Assembly: GCA_018340805.1 (NCBI GenBank)
Contig: JACMZG010001913.1
Span: 25,206,408-25,270,407 of the forward strand
Direction: 5' to 3'
DNA: 64,000 nt
Source of the DNA: Microvelia longipes
Taxonomy: Eukaryota; Arthropoda; Insecta; Hemiptera; Veliidae
Notes under the pieces: model-generated
Seen by the model: the letters and a program-made list of their open reading frames with translations, nothing else
What the model was told of the DNA's origin: nothing
Databases searched by the model: none
Position numbers and translations under genes: made by a program
Shown here: piece after piece, positions 47,401 to 58,879 of the stretch
Position numbering within the stretch: position 1 is the stretch's first letter
Layout of the letters: each line of letters opens with the position of its first letter

Positions 47401-50400
47401 CAGAAATAATAAGTTGACAGAACAGTCGCCAAGTTTATCACCGATTTGACTCAGATAGATATTTAGGGATGTGTCTGCTAATGGTCAGATTGTACCCAAT
47501 ATCACCTGCTATTGACTCAACGAAAGAAGATGAATCCAGTGAGACTGCTCCAGTAGCAAATTTAGTCATACCACTAATACACTTTTGGTTAACTTACCTG
47601 TTGATAAGCACCATCAGGGTTGAATCCCTTGAACAATTGCTTGTCACCTCTAGAGAATCCAGGTCTGTTGGATTGAATAACTTTACCAGAGAGTTTGGAT
47701 CCGTAGAGAGTGTGCCTGGACCAGAGAGAATTAGCTTCATCTATGTTGTGGCAAGTGTCGACAAGAGGGAACCAGTCACCTTCAACCTAGAAACACAAAT
47801 TTTTCTCTGATAAATAAATGTGGTAGTTTATATTATGCTTTAAAAATTTATGTGTTCTAGCAGCGTCTTGGAACATGTAATACATCTACATAGTCCAGTA
47901 GATGTAAAAGAGATTAGTGCCGCTAGTTGAATCAATTAACTCCAGGTATTTGAGACACAATATCTTTAGAAGTTTGTCTTTGTTTTAATAATTACGTATC
48001 ATAATATAATTTCTCTTCATTTAAAAATTGTAAAGAATCCAAACAGTTGAAATTACCTCTTGAAATAACCTGATGGCAGATTCAGACGTTGAAAAGAAAA
48101 TTATATAGATATTTGAGAATCTCAGTCCGAACATCAATTTATACATAGCATATCTACTATTACAATCACGGTTCCAACTGCTATTAAGAACCACATTCCT
48201 AATCATATCTTTTCTTTTCGTTAAAGGAAGTTATTAGTTCACTTTTAAGCCCTAATTTCAGGCACAAAGTAGAATTAAATATCTCATACAGTTTTGGATC
48301 GGTTTATGTAAAATTCATAAATAATTTATGACTTTACTGTCGTTTTACTTTATTACCCGAGAGATATCTAAACTAATTTATATAGTTGCTCAACATGTAC
48401 TTCGGGATATAAAGAGAGAGATTCAGACCGACGTCAATTTCGGTTTTCACTAATGTCGTATAAACTATGAATACCAGGTTAGGAAGTTCTGGAACTCTAG
48501 TCTTACCTCAAAGCCTGATTGAATTATAAAGGATTTCTTATCAACACAGGTTTGTTTGGTGACTCTTAAAGAAGCAGCTGATCTTGATGAACAGTCTAAA
48601 TCTGCCGATGACACGTCTTTACCGTTCACTTTAAGTTTAGATCCTGCTGAACACTTGGTGTCAGTGACTGCGTTGCCACTTGCTACCAGGCTGTTCTTGC
48701 CTCCGGTGCAGGCTAAGATGAAGTCCTGCACTCAAAAAAATTGCTCATTTAACATAAATTACTTATAAAATAAAAAATATTTTACTATTTACCATAATTT
48801 TTAACGGTAAATAACAACTAATATCTTACTAGTAAGAGTAAGAATGGCTATAATGTTACCCATTTTGGAAAAAGTTATTAAGATTAATGAAGTAGTGATT
48901 AAGTGCAGTGCAGGCCCGTAGCTAGAGAGAGGCCATTGGGGGCGTCGCCCCCCTCCCCCCTGGAAAAAATGTTGCCCCCTCTGACAATGTAGTTTCAACG
49001 TAAGTTCCTCAAAGATGTGTGTAACATCGCCCCCTTTGGAATTGGTTTCGCCTCTCCTACAAGTTCTGTCTTGCTACGGACCTCGTGCAATGAAAAGGTG
49101 ATTTAGATCAAATAAGTTAATATATATGGATGAATAATTACGAATTATAGGTGTTAAATAATTTATGATTGACGAAGGAAGATAAATGTTTTTTTTTGGA
49201 TATAGGGATGAGAAGAGGGATCATTATCCATATTTTATCCTAATATCCGTTTTCCCATTGGAAAACGGATATTAGGAGATGGGTTGAAAATAATTATGGG
49301 TTGGAATATAAATTATATAAGTACTTTTTTAAACGTTTACTTCCAGTTTTTTGATAAAGGATATTTTGGCTTGGGTTAAATTTGTAAATATAATAAATAA
49401 AAACAACTTTTCAATTAATAGTACAATTGATTGAAAATACTTGTAAGGTGAAAATGATTAGTTCTCAATACAAAGCGACTCTATAATACATAAATTGTTT
49501 CCTTACAATCAAAAACCAATTAAACAACATAAATGATAATTTTAGATTCCATTTCAGTTCCAATGAAATGAAAATTTAGACTCCCTATGATAGAGTAATA
49601 TTACTCCCTCATAAGGGATTAACCATCTAAAGAGGTAAAACGATAAAAGAAGAAATGTGTAAATGGAAGACGGTTGTTAAAAAAAGATAATGGAATATAC
49701 CTTTTATTAATATTTTGTATAATGTATAAAATATTGTGTATTTTGTGTGATATTTGTATAAAAAAGAAGTAAAAATATAGAAGTATAAAGTTGAATATAG
49801 AAGTATAAAAATGGTATTTTGGTACCATTTTTTTAAATTTATTTAAAGATAGATTATGAAAGACCGTTACCTGGGATTTCTTAAGGTCCACGCTGCCGTC
49901 ATCAGGAAAAGCCAGCTGTAGTTTTCCAGAACTGTCTTTCACCAAGTACAAAGGATCATTCTTCTTAGGAAGATCTGTTTTCAAACTAAGCTCACATCCT
50001 CCTGTGAAAAAACATACGAAGAATATAATTACAAAAAGACAGTACTATCGTCCTCAGATCATACCCAGTTAATTCATAAACTATTAATTCAAAGTTTTTT
50101 CCTCATATGGCAATTATTTTAACTAAGCAGGCCAGCAGGCCTCCGCGGTTATTAATATGAATATTAAAGTATTCCAGTAGTGAAAATTTTCTTTTTTATT
50201 CCACGGTTTCTTTCTCAAATGACGCGGTTATTAAAAATTCTATGGAACTGTACAATTAATTCATCTTATTTTAAATCCCTATAGGAAATTCTTGTTCAAA
50301 TAGAAACAATAAAATGGTCTAAACATGATCAAATAATTAAAAAGTTTTAATATGTAATAAAAACCTGGAACAGATTTTCCAACAGCTACTCCTAAAAGAG

Positions 50401-50428
50401 CTGAAAAAGCCAAGATAAAAAACCTCAT
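44470..50428 (-). CDS. Secreted DNA/RNA non-specific nuclease (insect dsRNase)
   Basis: This is a complete 399-aa endonuclease of the NUC/EndoG superfamily. In insects such enzymes degrade dsRNA in gut or haemolymph. The exons are 50365-50428, 49871-50001, 48507-48725, 47598-47786, 46987-47075, 45262-45409 and 44470-44829. All junctions have GT/AG and matching phases. Residues 1-17 (MRFFILAFSALLGVAVG) form a signal peptide. The N-terminal third is a Cys-containing domain (GGCELSLKTDL; CSAGSK; DLDCSS) typical of arthropod dsRNases. The catalytic motif is RGHLSPDADF, with His about residue 233, followed by APQWQSINAGNW carrying the metal-binding Asn. Conserved cysteines occur near the C-terminus (PICTDICSKEGWP; YIYCCDY). 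The intron before exon 6 splits the Arg codon of RGH. All key residues are present, so it should be active. Confidence 0.95.
45901..46331. mobile_element. MITE, family B copy 2
   Basis: The left end (AGGATCCTTAGTAAAGAGGA) is roughly complementary to the right end at 46305-46331. The internal CGAACTGCGCATGCTTACAA and TAAATTTACAAGCAAACTTA blocks match family B copy 1 at 21373-21935. It is noncoding. Confidence 0.6.
46392..46526. repeat. Three perfect palindromes within one duplicate
   Basis: 46392-46407 is GCTGATAATTATCAGC. 46406-46431 is GCAAAAAATATAA joined to its complement. 46491-46526 is a 36-bp palindrome (18-bp arms, no spacer) starting TGACACACTCTTCTGATT. The corresponding sites in the sister copy (about 45562-45580 and 45640-45663) are imperfect or lack the palindrome. 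Confidence 0.9.
48911..49084. mobile_element. MITE, family C copy 3
   Basis: It begins CAGGCCCGTAGCTAGAG and ends CTTGCTACGGACCTC. An internal CGCCCCCCTCCCCCCTGG block is unusually GC-rich. It lies in a dsRNase intron. A GTGCA motif occurs on both sides and may be the target duplication. Confidence 0.75.
49238..49277. repeat. Perfect hairpin, 18-bp arms, 4-nt loop
   Basis: TCCTAATATCCGTTTTCC, then a CATT loop, then its exact reverse complement. It is intronic in the dsRNase gene and separate from any recognised mobile element. Confidence 0.9.
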
Positions 50429-50446
50429 GGTTCTTTGTCTGTCTAA

Positions 50447-50484
50447 ACTGAAGTGGAAATGAAGAAATAATTTCCCTCTTTATA
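50447..50484 (-). promoter_or_regulatory. Core promoter of the dsRNase gene (TATA + TCAGT Inr)
   Basis: On the minus strand a TATAAA (50484-50479) lies about 30-35 bp upstream of a TTCAGTT initiator (50447-50452), which in turn is about 20 bp upstream of the start codon at 50428. TCAGT is the arthropod initiator consensus. The layout predicts a very short 5' UTR and regulated, TATA-dependent expression. Confidence 0.65.
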
Positions 50485-51304
50485 ACCATCATCAAGAAAA
50501 TCGGAAAATTTGATAAAACACAACAAAGACGACAATTAGACCTCATTCATCCCAATTCAAATATTTAAGTTTATTCTCCTCCTAAACTTTAAATTCGATC
50601 CCAAAAATTATATGTCAGTCTATAATATATTTTTCTGAAAAGTTTTTCACAATATTAATATATCTTATATGGTAAACATAAGTAAACTAAAATATAAAAT
50701 AAATTGCATTTGAGGTATTTTTGTAATTTGCATGCCTCAATTTATTTTTATAGCAAATTTGAACGAATTTACTTTTTGTTCGTCTATACTTTTATTATGT
50801 TAATAAAATAAACATACAACATGACGATCTATTATGAATAGATAAGTTAATTCAGAGAAACATTAAATGACGTCGAATTTTAAATGAAGTTTGTTAATAG
50901 TATTTTGCTATACAGTAATAAGTTTTCATTAGTGCGTGGGTCCAATATAAATATTAGCATTATTGAAACAAGAATAATTAGTGATATTATTAAAATAAGA
51001 TCGTTTGCTGGTGGTAACAATGGACCATAATTTGCTTATTTATTGCACTATTAAACAAAAAGGCTTATGTAATACTTCACTTTAAGTAAGTGTTAAATCA
51101 CGAGTCCTGTAGAAATTAAAATTACGGTGCTTCTTTCTTCAGGAAATTAGAATAGCGGAATACAGTTAGAAATTGCAAAGTGATGAGGGAGATAATAGAA
51201 TTTTGCAGATACGGAAATTCCTGAAGCCAAAATACGTAACAAAAACAGGATTTTATATAAGTACAGAAAAAATTAAATATATGTTGTCGGAAAAATGGGG
51301 AATG

Positions 51305-51530
51305 AGATACTGTCTCGTACTGCTCTGTAGATAATGTTCTGACTGGCACTGTTCTGTAAGTACTACACTGTCTGGTATTGTTCTCTGACCTGTACTGGTC
51401 AGTCTAGTACAACTCTATCTGGTACTGTTTTGTCTGGTACTGCTCTATCTGGTGCTGCTCAGTCTGGTACTGTTCTGTCTAGTACTTATCCGTTTGTTAC
51501 TGTAGTATACTGTTCTGTACTGGTCAGTAA
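51305..51530. repeat. 15-bp degenerate minisatellite
   Basis: Repeats of TCTGGTACTGTTCTG with frequent substitutions, about 12-14 units. It lies between the divergent dsRNase and ERH genes. Confidence 0.8.
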
Positions 51531-51699
51531 TTCAGGAAATTATGACATTGAAATGCAGTTGGGAATTGCGAAGTGCTGTGGGTGATAATGTATTGAATTT
51601 TGCAATTTCGATATTTTTCGATGCCGGAATATGTATATCTAATAAATCTGGCGTGGCGGTCTGCATGTCGGGCGAATTTCCTTTGGAATGGGCGCTTCC

Positions 51700-52010
51700 G
51701 TGCTTAACAACCCATTTCTTGCTTAATGTTCCTGTTTATGCTTTACAACCTAATCAGTAACTCAATTATCCAATCAAGCACTGCTCATTTTGTCTGTTTG
51801 CAGCTAGTTATACAAAATTATGCCTCTAAAATTGGCAGTGCGCACTATTATTTGCACTAGTTTAAAGCTCAGTTAGTGTATATCTTTAAAGGTTTTAGCG
51901 CATTTCCTTTGAAAAGTACAGACAAAATGGGCAGTGTTTGATAATTAAGTAACTGCTAAGGTTATAAAGCATAAACCGGAACCTTATCCAAGAAATGAAC
52001 TGTTAAACAC
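51700..52010. mobile_element. Long-TIR MITE, family A copy 2
   Basis: The arms begin GTGCTTAACAACCCATTTCT and end with the complementary AAGAAATGAACTGTTAAACAC. Same family as 19791-20128, with the flank AATTTCCTTTGGAATG on the left. It lies upstream of ERH. Confidence 0.8.
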
Positions 52011-52998
52011 GAAAAAACTCTCAAGTTTCAGTGCTTTAAGTTGCAGTCAATTTTACGTTTCATTGAAAGCGGGTTTAATGATAAGGCTACCAAGCTTCAT
52101 AAATAATAAATATAGTGTTTATAATAAACAAATAAGTAACTGTGTTTAAAATTGGTTTAATTTACTTAAGGATCAGTTTTTTGCATGACATATAATTGTT
52201 TTATTGAAACAATTATATCTTTAAAAATTATTTAGAAAGCTATGCAAATATATTTACAAGTTATTAATCAATAAATATTTGTTATATATTGATATAGGAA
52301 AGAATATTATTAACGCAACTAAATTTCTATAAAAGTAATTCTAAATTTGTGTGTTTTGCCTGAGAATTGTTCAATTCATGGCTTATTTTGTTAAAAATAT
52401 TATTATATTCTCATTAAAAGTCAAAACAAACGATTTAAGATTTCCATTTTTGATCGGCAACTTATCAAAACAAGAAACTTACCAAGCAATCATAAAGCAA
52501 GGCTAGAGAAGAAAAACTAGAAAGAAAGTTACTACTGTTAACAACTTATATTTTTTTGCAGTTCTTAAAGGAATAATTAATTAAAACTTTATTGATTGAT
52601 AAATAAAATACTTTCAGTGCGAAGCTCGTGTATCACTGCTAGTAAATTAATAATTTAAATATTTATCTACTCTAATTTGAATCTCTCTATTTGATAAATG
52701 GTTTTCAAAACGCTCTTTGAATTTGCTTCTACCTAGCTAAGAATTACAAATCTTGTTTTAATATTTTGTTACTCCATTGATTGTTGGCTGCACTGATATT
52801 ATAGCCGGTTGAATTTTTTTAATGCTGTTTATGGTGTTTGTGTTTGCTTTAATTTTCTCGCTGTTTTTTTTAATTTTTATTGCCAATTTAAAGTTATTTT
52901 ACTGATTATTTAAACTGAGGAAGTGTTTAGAAGTTTATTCTCAAGCCTCGTTTTAGTTAGTATTCGTTTAATTTGTATTATATCGTTGGAAAACAAAC

Positions 52999-55900
52999 AT
53001 GGTAGGTTGATCACATTTTGTAACTTCTCGTAAGGTTTTATTGGCAATATTTATTACCTTTATCATTTTATTTACCTTTTTATTTAAGTTAATTATTCTG
53101 CTTCGTATATATGGCTCAGTAAGGTATAGTAGTATTGACGTATTAAAAATTATGTTGGAAGACAAGATTTCAATAAATTTCTTGTAAGATAAAGCAGTGG
53201 TTGCATGAAGATAGCTAGCGAAGAGTGCAATGTTCAAATGAGTATAATGTTCTTTTTCTTTCATTCTAATTAAAGAAAGAATAATTGTGAAAAGCAATAT
53301 TAAATTCTAACTCATTTTAAGTTTAAGAAAAGGGTACCAGTATAATTACTAGGTACACACAGTGTATCAAGTCTACAGACTACTCAATCAAACTCTATGA
53401 ATCAGAGGTCTGATGAAATCCAGTCCTCTTTGCTGATACTCTTACTACTTACTACCTACACACAACATGCTAAATTCTCGGATTGAATTAAGTACGCTAG
53501 TTAAATATGATGTGAGAATCATGCCAAGGAAATCTAGTTGGATACGCTAGAACTAGGGAGAATGAAGTCCCCTGATATACTGTACCTACCTTCAGAGGCA
53601 ATTGTATTTTAAATGTAACCTTCTCAACGATTTATTATTTCACTTAAACTATACTGTTTTTACCAATTAAATTTTTGAATATCTTTTAGTGTAACTTTAT
53701 AATTATGCAATGAAGTCACAATTTATTTAAATATATTTTTTGTTTTAAACTTCCTTATAACCTAAGTGAACCTTCACAATAAAAGATGCGATGTTTTGGT
53801 GGGATCTGTTATAACATCATATGACTCGAAGAACAAATGCGTATGAAATACGATCTCCTGTGAGATACACCAGTAAAATAAATATTGATATTACTGTAGC
53901 TTGGTATAGCAGAAAATTTTCTACTTGAAATCTTATATAAAACAACCATCTGGAGCAAAAATTGATTTGTACGTGTAGATGCAAGTTAATTTATCTATCC
54001 AGTAGAGCATAAAATATGTTTCATATGCCTTTTTTAATATATTATTTTTTAATGTTTCAGTCACACACTATTATGCTAATCCAACCTGGTACTAAACCAG
54101 AAACTAGGACTTATTCAGATTATGAATCAGTTAACGACTGTATGGAAGGTCTGTAGCAATACTTTTCTGTAATAAGTATTTATGAAAATAATTAGTTTTA
54201 ATTTTTAGTAATAAGCAGTAACATTTTATATATGATCTATGGTGGGTATTAGTGATAACTTAGGATCATTACTTTTTTATTTAATTATAATTTGGCTGTT
54301 TTCTAAGTTTCGGATTGACGATACAAGTCTTTTAAAGAGATTCTATAGTAATCTACTCCAAAATTTCAATTCTTAATGACAGTAAGAGATAATGAAGAAA
54401 GTTTGTTATTTTACTCCCCATACATTTTGTCTTTTTCAGTCTATACATTTCAGTCTCAAATTGACCCTCTTTAGAATTACTATATTACAAAAGTGGCTCT
54501 CAATGCCTGGATCCTGATACACTACTACAATGTAGCAGATTTGAACCTAAAATATATCTTATCAGTAGTAGCTTTTATAAATAATAAAGCTAAAAATCTT
54601 GAAATATTCCATATTCTCATTAAAAAATTATTACATAAGCTGATTTACTAATAACATTAGTATGATATGGCATAGTTTACAAGGCAATACAGGCTCAATT
54701 CTGCTTCAGGGTATCGACTTTGATATCAACTCGGTGAACCACTTTGAAAATTCTATGGCTCCTTCTACCTTTTCATTGCTCTGAAATTTCAGTACTTTAT
54801 TTTGTTTTTGTATTACTGTCAAGAATTAATCATGATCACCATTAGCCATTTCTTTATTCTAATACTTAGTACAAACATACAATTATATAATTTATATAGC
54901 TTGAAGTCTATACAATGAATGGACTCAATTATGCTTTTAAATAATAAGATACTAACATTGTATCTTACTTGTATCTTACTTATCTTGTTAAAAGGATTCA
55001 GGTAATTTTAAGCCAATGGTTGTTACAACCATTGGCTTAAAATTACCTTGTTAAATACATAACCTAAATAATTTAGGTTATTGTTAGGTTAGGTTATTGT
55101 TGGTTCATAATGACGATTACAGTCTATCGTTTAGTTTAAAAATCTTGACAGGTCAGTTTAGACACCACAGATTCTTAAGAGAAAAAAAATCCCTGGAAGA
55201 AGGGAGCGGGAAAAAACTATGAAAACAAATTAGGTTATTTTACCTGTATTTTCTTGGTTTTCCAATGTTTTTTTACATTTCTCTTGTGTAGTTTTATTTT
55301 AAAATATCATCTTTAACATTAATTTGAAAGTAAGTTTTCAAAACAATGTAATCAAAAGAAGAACCACAAACCAAATGAACGATTGCCGGGAAGAAGGTTT
55401 TTTTCCCTACAGCGGTTATTTTGGTAGGGATTTTTTTTTCTCTTTTTAAGTGAGAGGTTGGCAGCGGCTTCTCTGATTGGTCAATCCCCAAAATACTTAT
55501 GACCTTGGGGATTTTTAAACTAAACGATAGACTGTAATAGTGAGTACTAGTTTGTGTTGATTTTATATTATTGACTGAGTATTATATCACTCAGGTTGGT
55601 TCTTAGTAAAACCTGGATAGTAAAAGGAAGCCCTCCTTTTACTTCCTTTTCAAGGGGTTCCTTTTACCCCTTAAACAAGTCAACTGACTTGCGGAAAGTT
55701 ATCAACTTGTTTAGGGGTAGGAAGCTGGCAAGACCGAAGGTCTGCCACCTAAGATACATCAATGCATGACTAGTGCTTAGTATATGTGAAGGAGTTTCCT
55801 CGTCCTCCTCACATAGCCTGCATTTAGGACTACCTGTCAATCCCATCAGGTTTAAATGACAATGACCAATCCCATATAAGCCGACAATGACTAGTAAGAA

Positions 55901-58879
55901 CACCAGTTATTGAGTGGCAGGTACTTCTTTTCTGGGCTAAAAGTGACCGGGTTAACCTTACTTGGACTGTCTCATTCCAGCAGAATAAATCCACAAATGG
56001 AATGAATCCACTGAATGAATTCACAATCTTTAAGAGATGTCTTAACAATACAGGAACAACCCCTACAACAGGATCTGGAGTGAAGGGAATAAAACCCTGG
56101 CTATACCACAGGGTCCTCGGACTCATTAGTTTGACCTCGTTAGTCTGTCCTAGAATATTGAGGGAGAGTTAGATGCTCTTGGCATATTATTCATACCACA
56201 GAGAGATATTATCGAGGGTGGTGCTCAATTGTTCATTTCAATCCTCTCCATGAGGGGAGGGTTTTAAGAAATATTTTGTTATTTTCTTCAACCACCAATA
56301 CATCAAACATGTGGGTAGGATTTTGTAGAAAATTCCACATAAATGTTTAGTTTCATTCACATTCCAAGGTTTTGGTTTGCTTGACTTTATTGTTTTTTAA
56401 TGTGATTTGCAGGAGTTTGTAAAATATATGAAGAACATTTAAAGAGGCAAAATCCTGACACCCCCGCTATAACCTACGACATTAGTCAATTGTTTGATTT
56501 CATAGACCAACTCGCTGATCTATCTTGTTTAGTGTAAGTCTTAATTCCTATTATTTTTCTTTACCTTTGCTGTAGGTATAACCATACCATAGGAATCTAA
56601 CCCCTGGATTGTTTCAGGTGTCTTAAGATATAATTAGTTTTTAAAAGCTATATGTATGTGTGTGTCTGTTATTATCTTAGCTCCCAGTGTACTTATAGTA
56701 GACAGTTGAAACTTGGTACAAAATCCTACCTTGTGTCCTACCTTGTCTAGTTGTACTATGAGGAAAATATAATTTGTATTAAACATCATTAAAGATTTGG
56801 CAAGAATTTAAGTCATCAAATCATGTTGCAATCCCACTCATATTGTATAAAAAATTGTTTAATCAATTTTATGTATGTATTTTAAATAAATGTAATCTAA
56901 TGCTAATTCTGAAATGATAAATCCAGTAGTTTTGAAGCCCAACACCATTTTTGGGTCAAGAAAATGGTAGGAATGCCAACACCTTTCTACAGATACAAAT
57001 TCTGGCATGGAGGTCTGCAAACCTGGTGAATATTCATGAAATGATATTGTCTGCATAAACAGATAAAGAAGTCAACTTGCCAGTCTATTATTGAAAAATT
57101 TAATAAATACCCTTAAATCCATAAATAAAATTAACTTTTCCTCTTAGCCTACAAAAAAAATCTAGAGACCAATTTTCACTGTTAAACCCCCAAACGTAAA
57201 AAATAATAATACAACCTTAATGTGTCCGATCTACCTGATTGAGGTTTTTTGTGGTTTCTTTAAATTTTACAGGCAAATATCAGGTTGATTCATCAAAAGT
57301 TAGTCCACAGACTTCAAATGTAACCCCCTTTGACACTCCAGCAAACTACCTTCACAATATAAACCTATTCAAAACACCATCAAAAATATCGGTAAATCTT
57401 CGGTATACGGTGCACCCTGTTATCAATACTATATATCGATATATTTTTAGTTACGCGCCACGTAAACGAGAACTGAGCACTTAAAAGGTAAGCAGCGTCG
57501 TTAAATTATTAATTATAATTAAAACATTAAAAAAAACCAAACAAAAAATAAATGAAAACAATAACAACAAAAATATAATAAAAAACCTGAAAATAAACAC
57601 AAAAATACGTAAAAAATACGCGTAACATAAAATTAGATGTGGTGTATCATCGATTATTATTATGAAAACATAGTTAAAACATTATAAAAACAACAAAAAA
57701 ATATGAAAATAGTTATAAACCATTTTACAACAAATAAATAAAAACACAAACAACAAAAAAACATTTAAAAAAGTGATAAAATATGTTCATACACTTAAAA
57801 GAAAAGGCATATATCGATTATTCCTACGTCATATCTCTAAACTAAAAATATATCGATATATAGTATTGATAGCAGGGTGCACCGTATACTAAAGTTCAGC
57901 CAAAATATCTTTTGACAATCCTCCAAAAAAATAAATAAATATAATACCCCAACCAAAAAAATATAAAATTATCCTTAACCCAAACAAACCCTCCTCACAT
58001 CCAAAAAAAATCAAAATTTATACCACAAAAAAAATAAATAAAGAGGCATGAATACCCCAAATCAATAAATGAAATATGGTTCCGGTTTAACCCCAGGCAT
58101 ACACATGCCCATTAACCATCAATATCAAAACAAACTCTTTTAAATATATTTAATGGTATTTGGACTTCTTTATTATTAAATTAAATATATTTAAATTTAA
58201 TAAACTTATAAATAAAATTAAATTTAATAATAATAATTATTACTAATATATTTAAGAGATTTTGTTTTGGTTTCGTTGGTTTGTGGACATGGTTATACCT
58301 GGGGTCAGGCGAAATATGGTGGTTTAAAGAAGTAAGAAGTTGTTGTTCTGGTCCCATCCAGTGTATTAAAAAAAAAATTAAAATATTTGTTTATTTTATT
58401 TATTTTTCACATTCCCTGTAACATATTACATACCATTTTAATAAGACATTATTGGTCTCTATGGTTAAAGATGTAAAAAATATAGGTCTTACTAACAAAT
58501 TAGAAACATTAAATAACCATTTTTTCAAGTGGCATTGATTAGTTCAAATTTTTGCCTCTATACAGGCAAACTTTTTTTTTCTTATCACAAAAAGTTATTA
58601 AGTCCAGTATACATTTAGTGGTAGTTCAAATTAGTGTGTTTAGGGTTTCTTAATCTTTATATAGGTTATAGTGGTTTCTTAAGCTATTCTTGTATTATAA
58701 AGAATAATCCAAAACGTGCTAATAATATGTTACCTTTTGTTCTGTTTTATTAATTTCAATTATTCTATTTGTTTTTCAGATACCAGAAAAGTACAAATAC
58801 GTACGCACCTTACAATAAGGACTGGATAAAAGAAAAAATATATATACTACTTCGCAGGCAGGCAGGAGGACAAAAATAA
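52999..58879 (+). CDS. ERH: Enhancer of rudimentary homolog (ERH)
   Basis: ERH is a small, extremely conserved dimeric nuclear protein that partners splicing and RNA-processing factors. The gene has four exons. Exon 1 contributes only the ATG (52999-53001), followed at once by a GTAGGT donor. Exon 2 is 54061-54148 ([20 protein letters not shown]), exon 3 is 56413-56533 ([20 protein letters not shown], then [17 protein letters not shown]), and exon 4 is 58780-58879 ([20 protein letters not shown]). Every intron has GT/AG and phases agree (0, 1, 2). The product is 103 aa, against 104 in vertebrates, with all the characteristic blocks kept. The introns hold a LINE remnant and three MITEs. The residues following Val71 (YQKSTNTY) are the most divergent part. 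Confidence 0.96.
55000..55048. repeat. Perfect palindrome, 24-bp arms, 1-bp spacer
   Basis: AGGTAATTTTAAGCCAATGG continues to the centre at 55024, followed by the exact complement. It is in ERH intron 2, about 70 bp before MITE family D copy 2. Confidence 0.92.
55120..55534. mobile_element. TA-flanked MITE, family D copy 2 (415 bp)
   Basis: The ends are CAGTCTATCGTTTAGTTTAA and its complement, perfect over about 24 bp. TA flanks lie at 55118-55119 and 55535-55536. The interior matches copy 1 at 29462-29863. The better-preserved ends suggest a younger insertion. Confidence 0.9.
55640..56130 (-). pseudogene. LINE ORF2 C-terminal remnant (RNase H/zinc-knuckle end)
   Basis: The minus strand carries [11 protein letters not shown] in one frame. 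After a frameshift near 55880 comes [20 protein letters not shown] followed by SHIL, the C-x2-C...H signature at the end of insect LINE polyproteins that carry an RNase H domain. The upstream half (about 55900-56126) encodes a decayed RNase H-like stretch. The remnant is truncated and frameshifted, and lies in ERH intron 2, antisense to the gene. Confidence 0.8.
57403..57889. mobile_element. MITE with ~50-bp TIRs (~487 bp)
   Basis: The ends are GTATACGGTGCACCCTGTTA and its near complement. Both arms include ATATATCGATATAT. The interior is poly-A-rich on the plus strand (many AAAAACA runs). It lies in ERH intron 3 with no ORF. Confidence 0.85.
58081..58310. mobile_element. MITE with 10-bp perfect target-site duplication
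   Basis: GAAATATGGT occurs exactly at 58071-58080 and 58311-58320. Between them is a 230-bp element whose arms share ACCCCAGG and CAAAACAAA blocks in inverted order (about 60 bp). A 9-10-bp duplication would fit a Mutator-like origin. It lies in ERH intron 3. Confidence 0.85.

Noticed and set aside
52968..53297. 109-codon minus-strand frame antisense to ERH exon 1
   Set aside because: It overlaps the ERH start and first intron on the other strand, is rich in Ile/Asn/Lys and has no recognisable domain.
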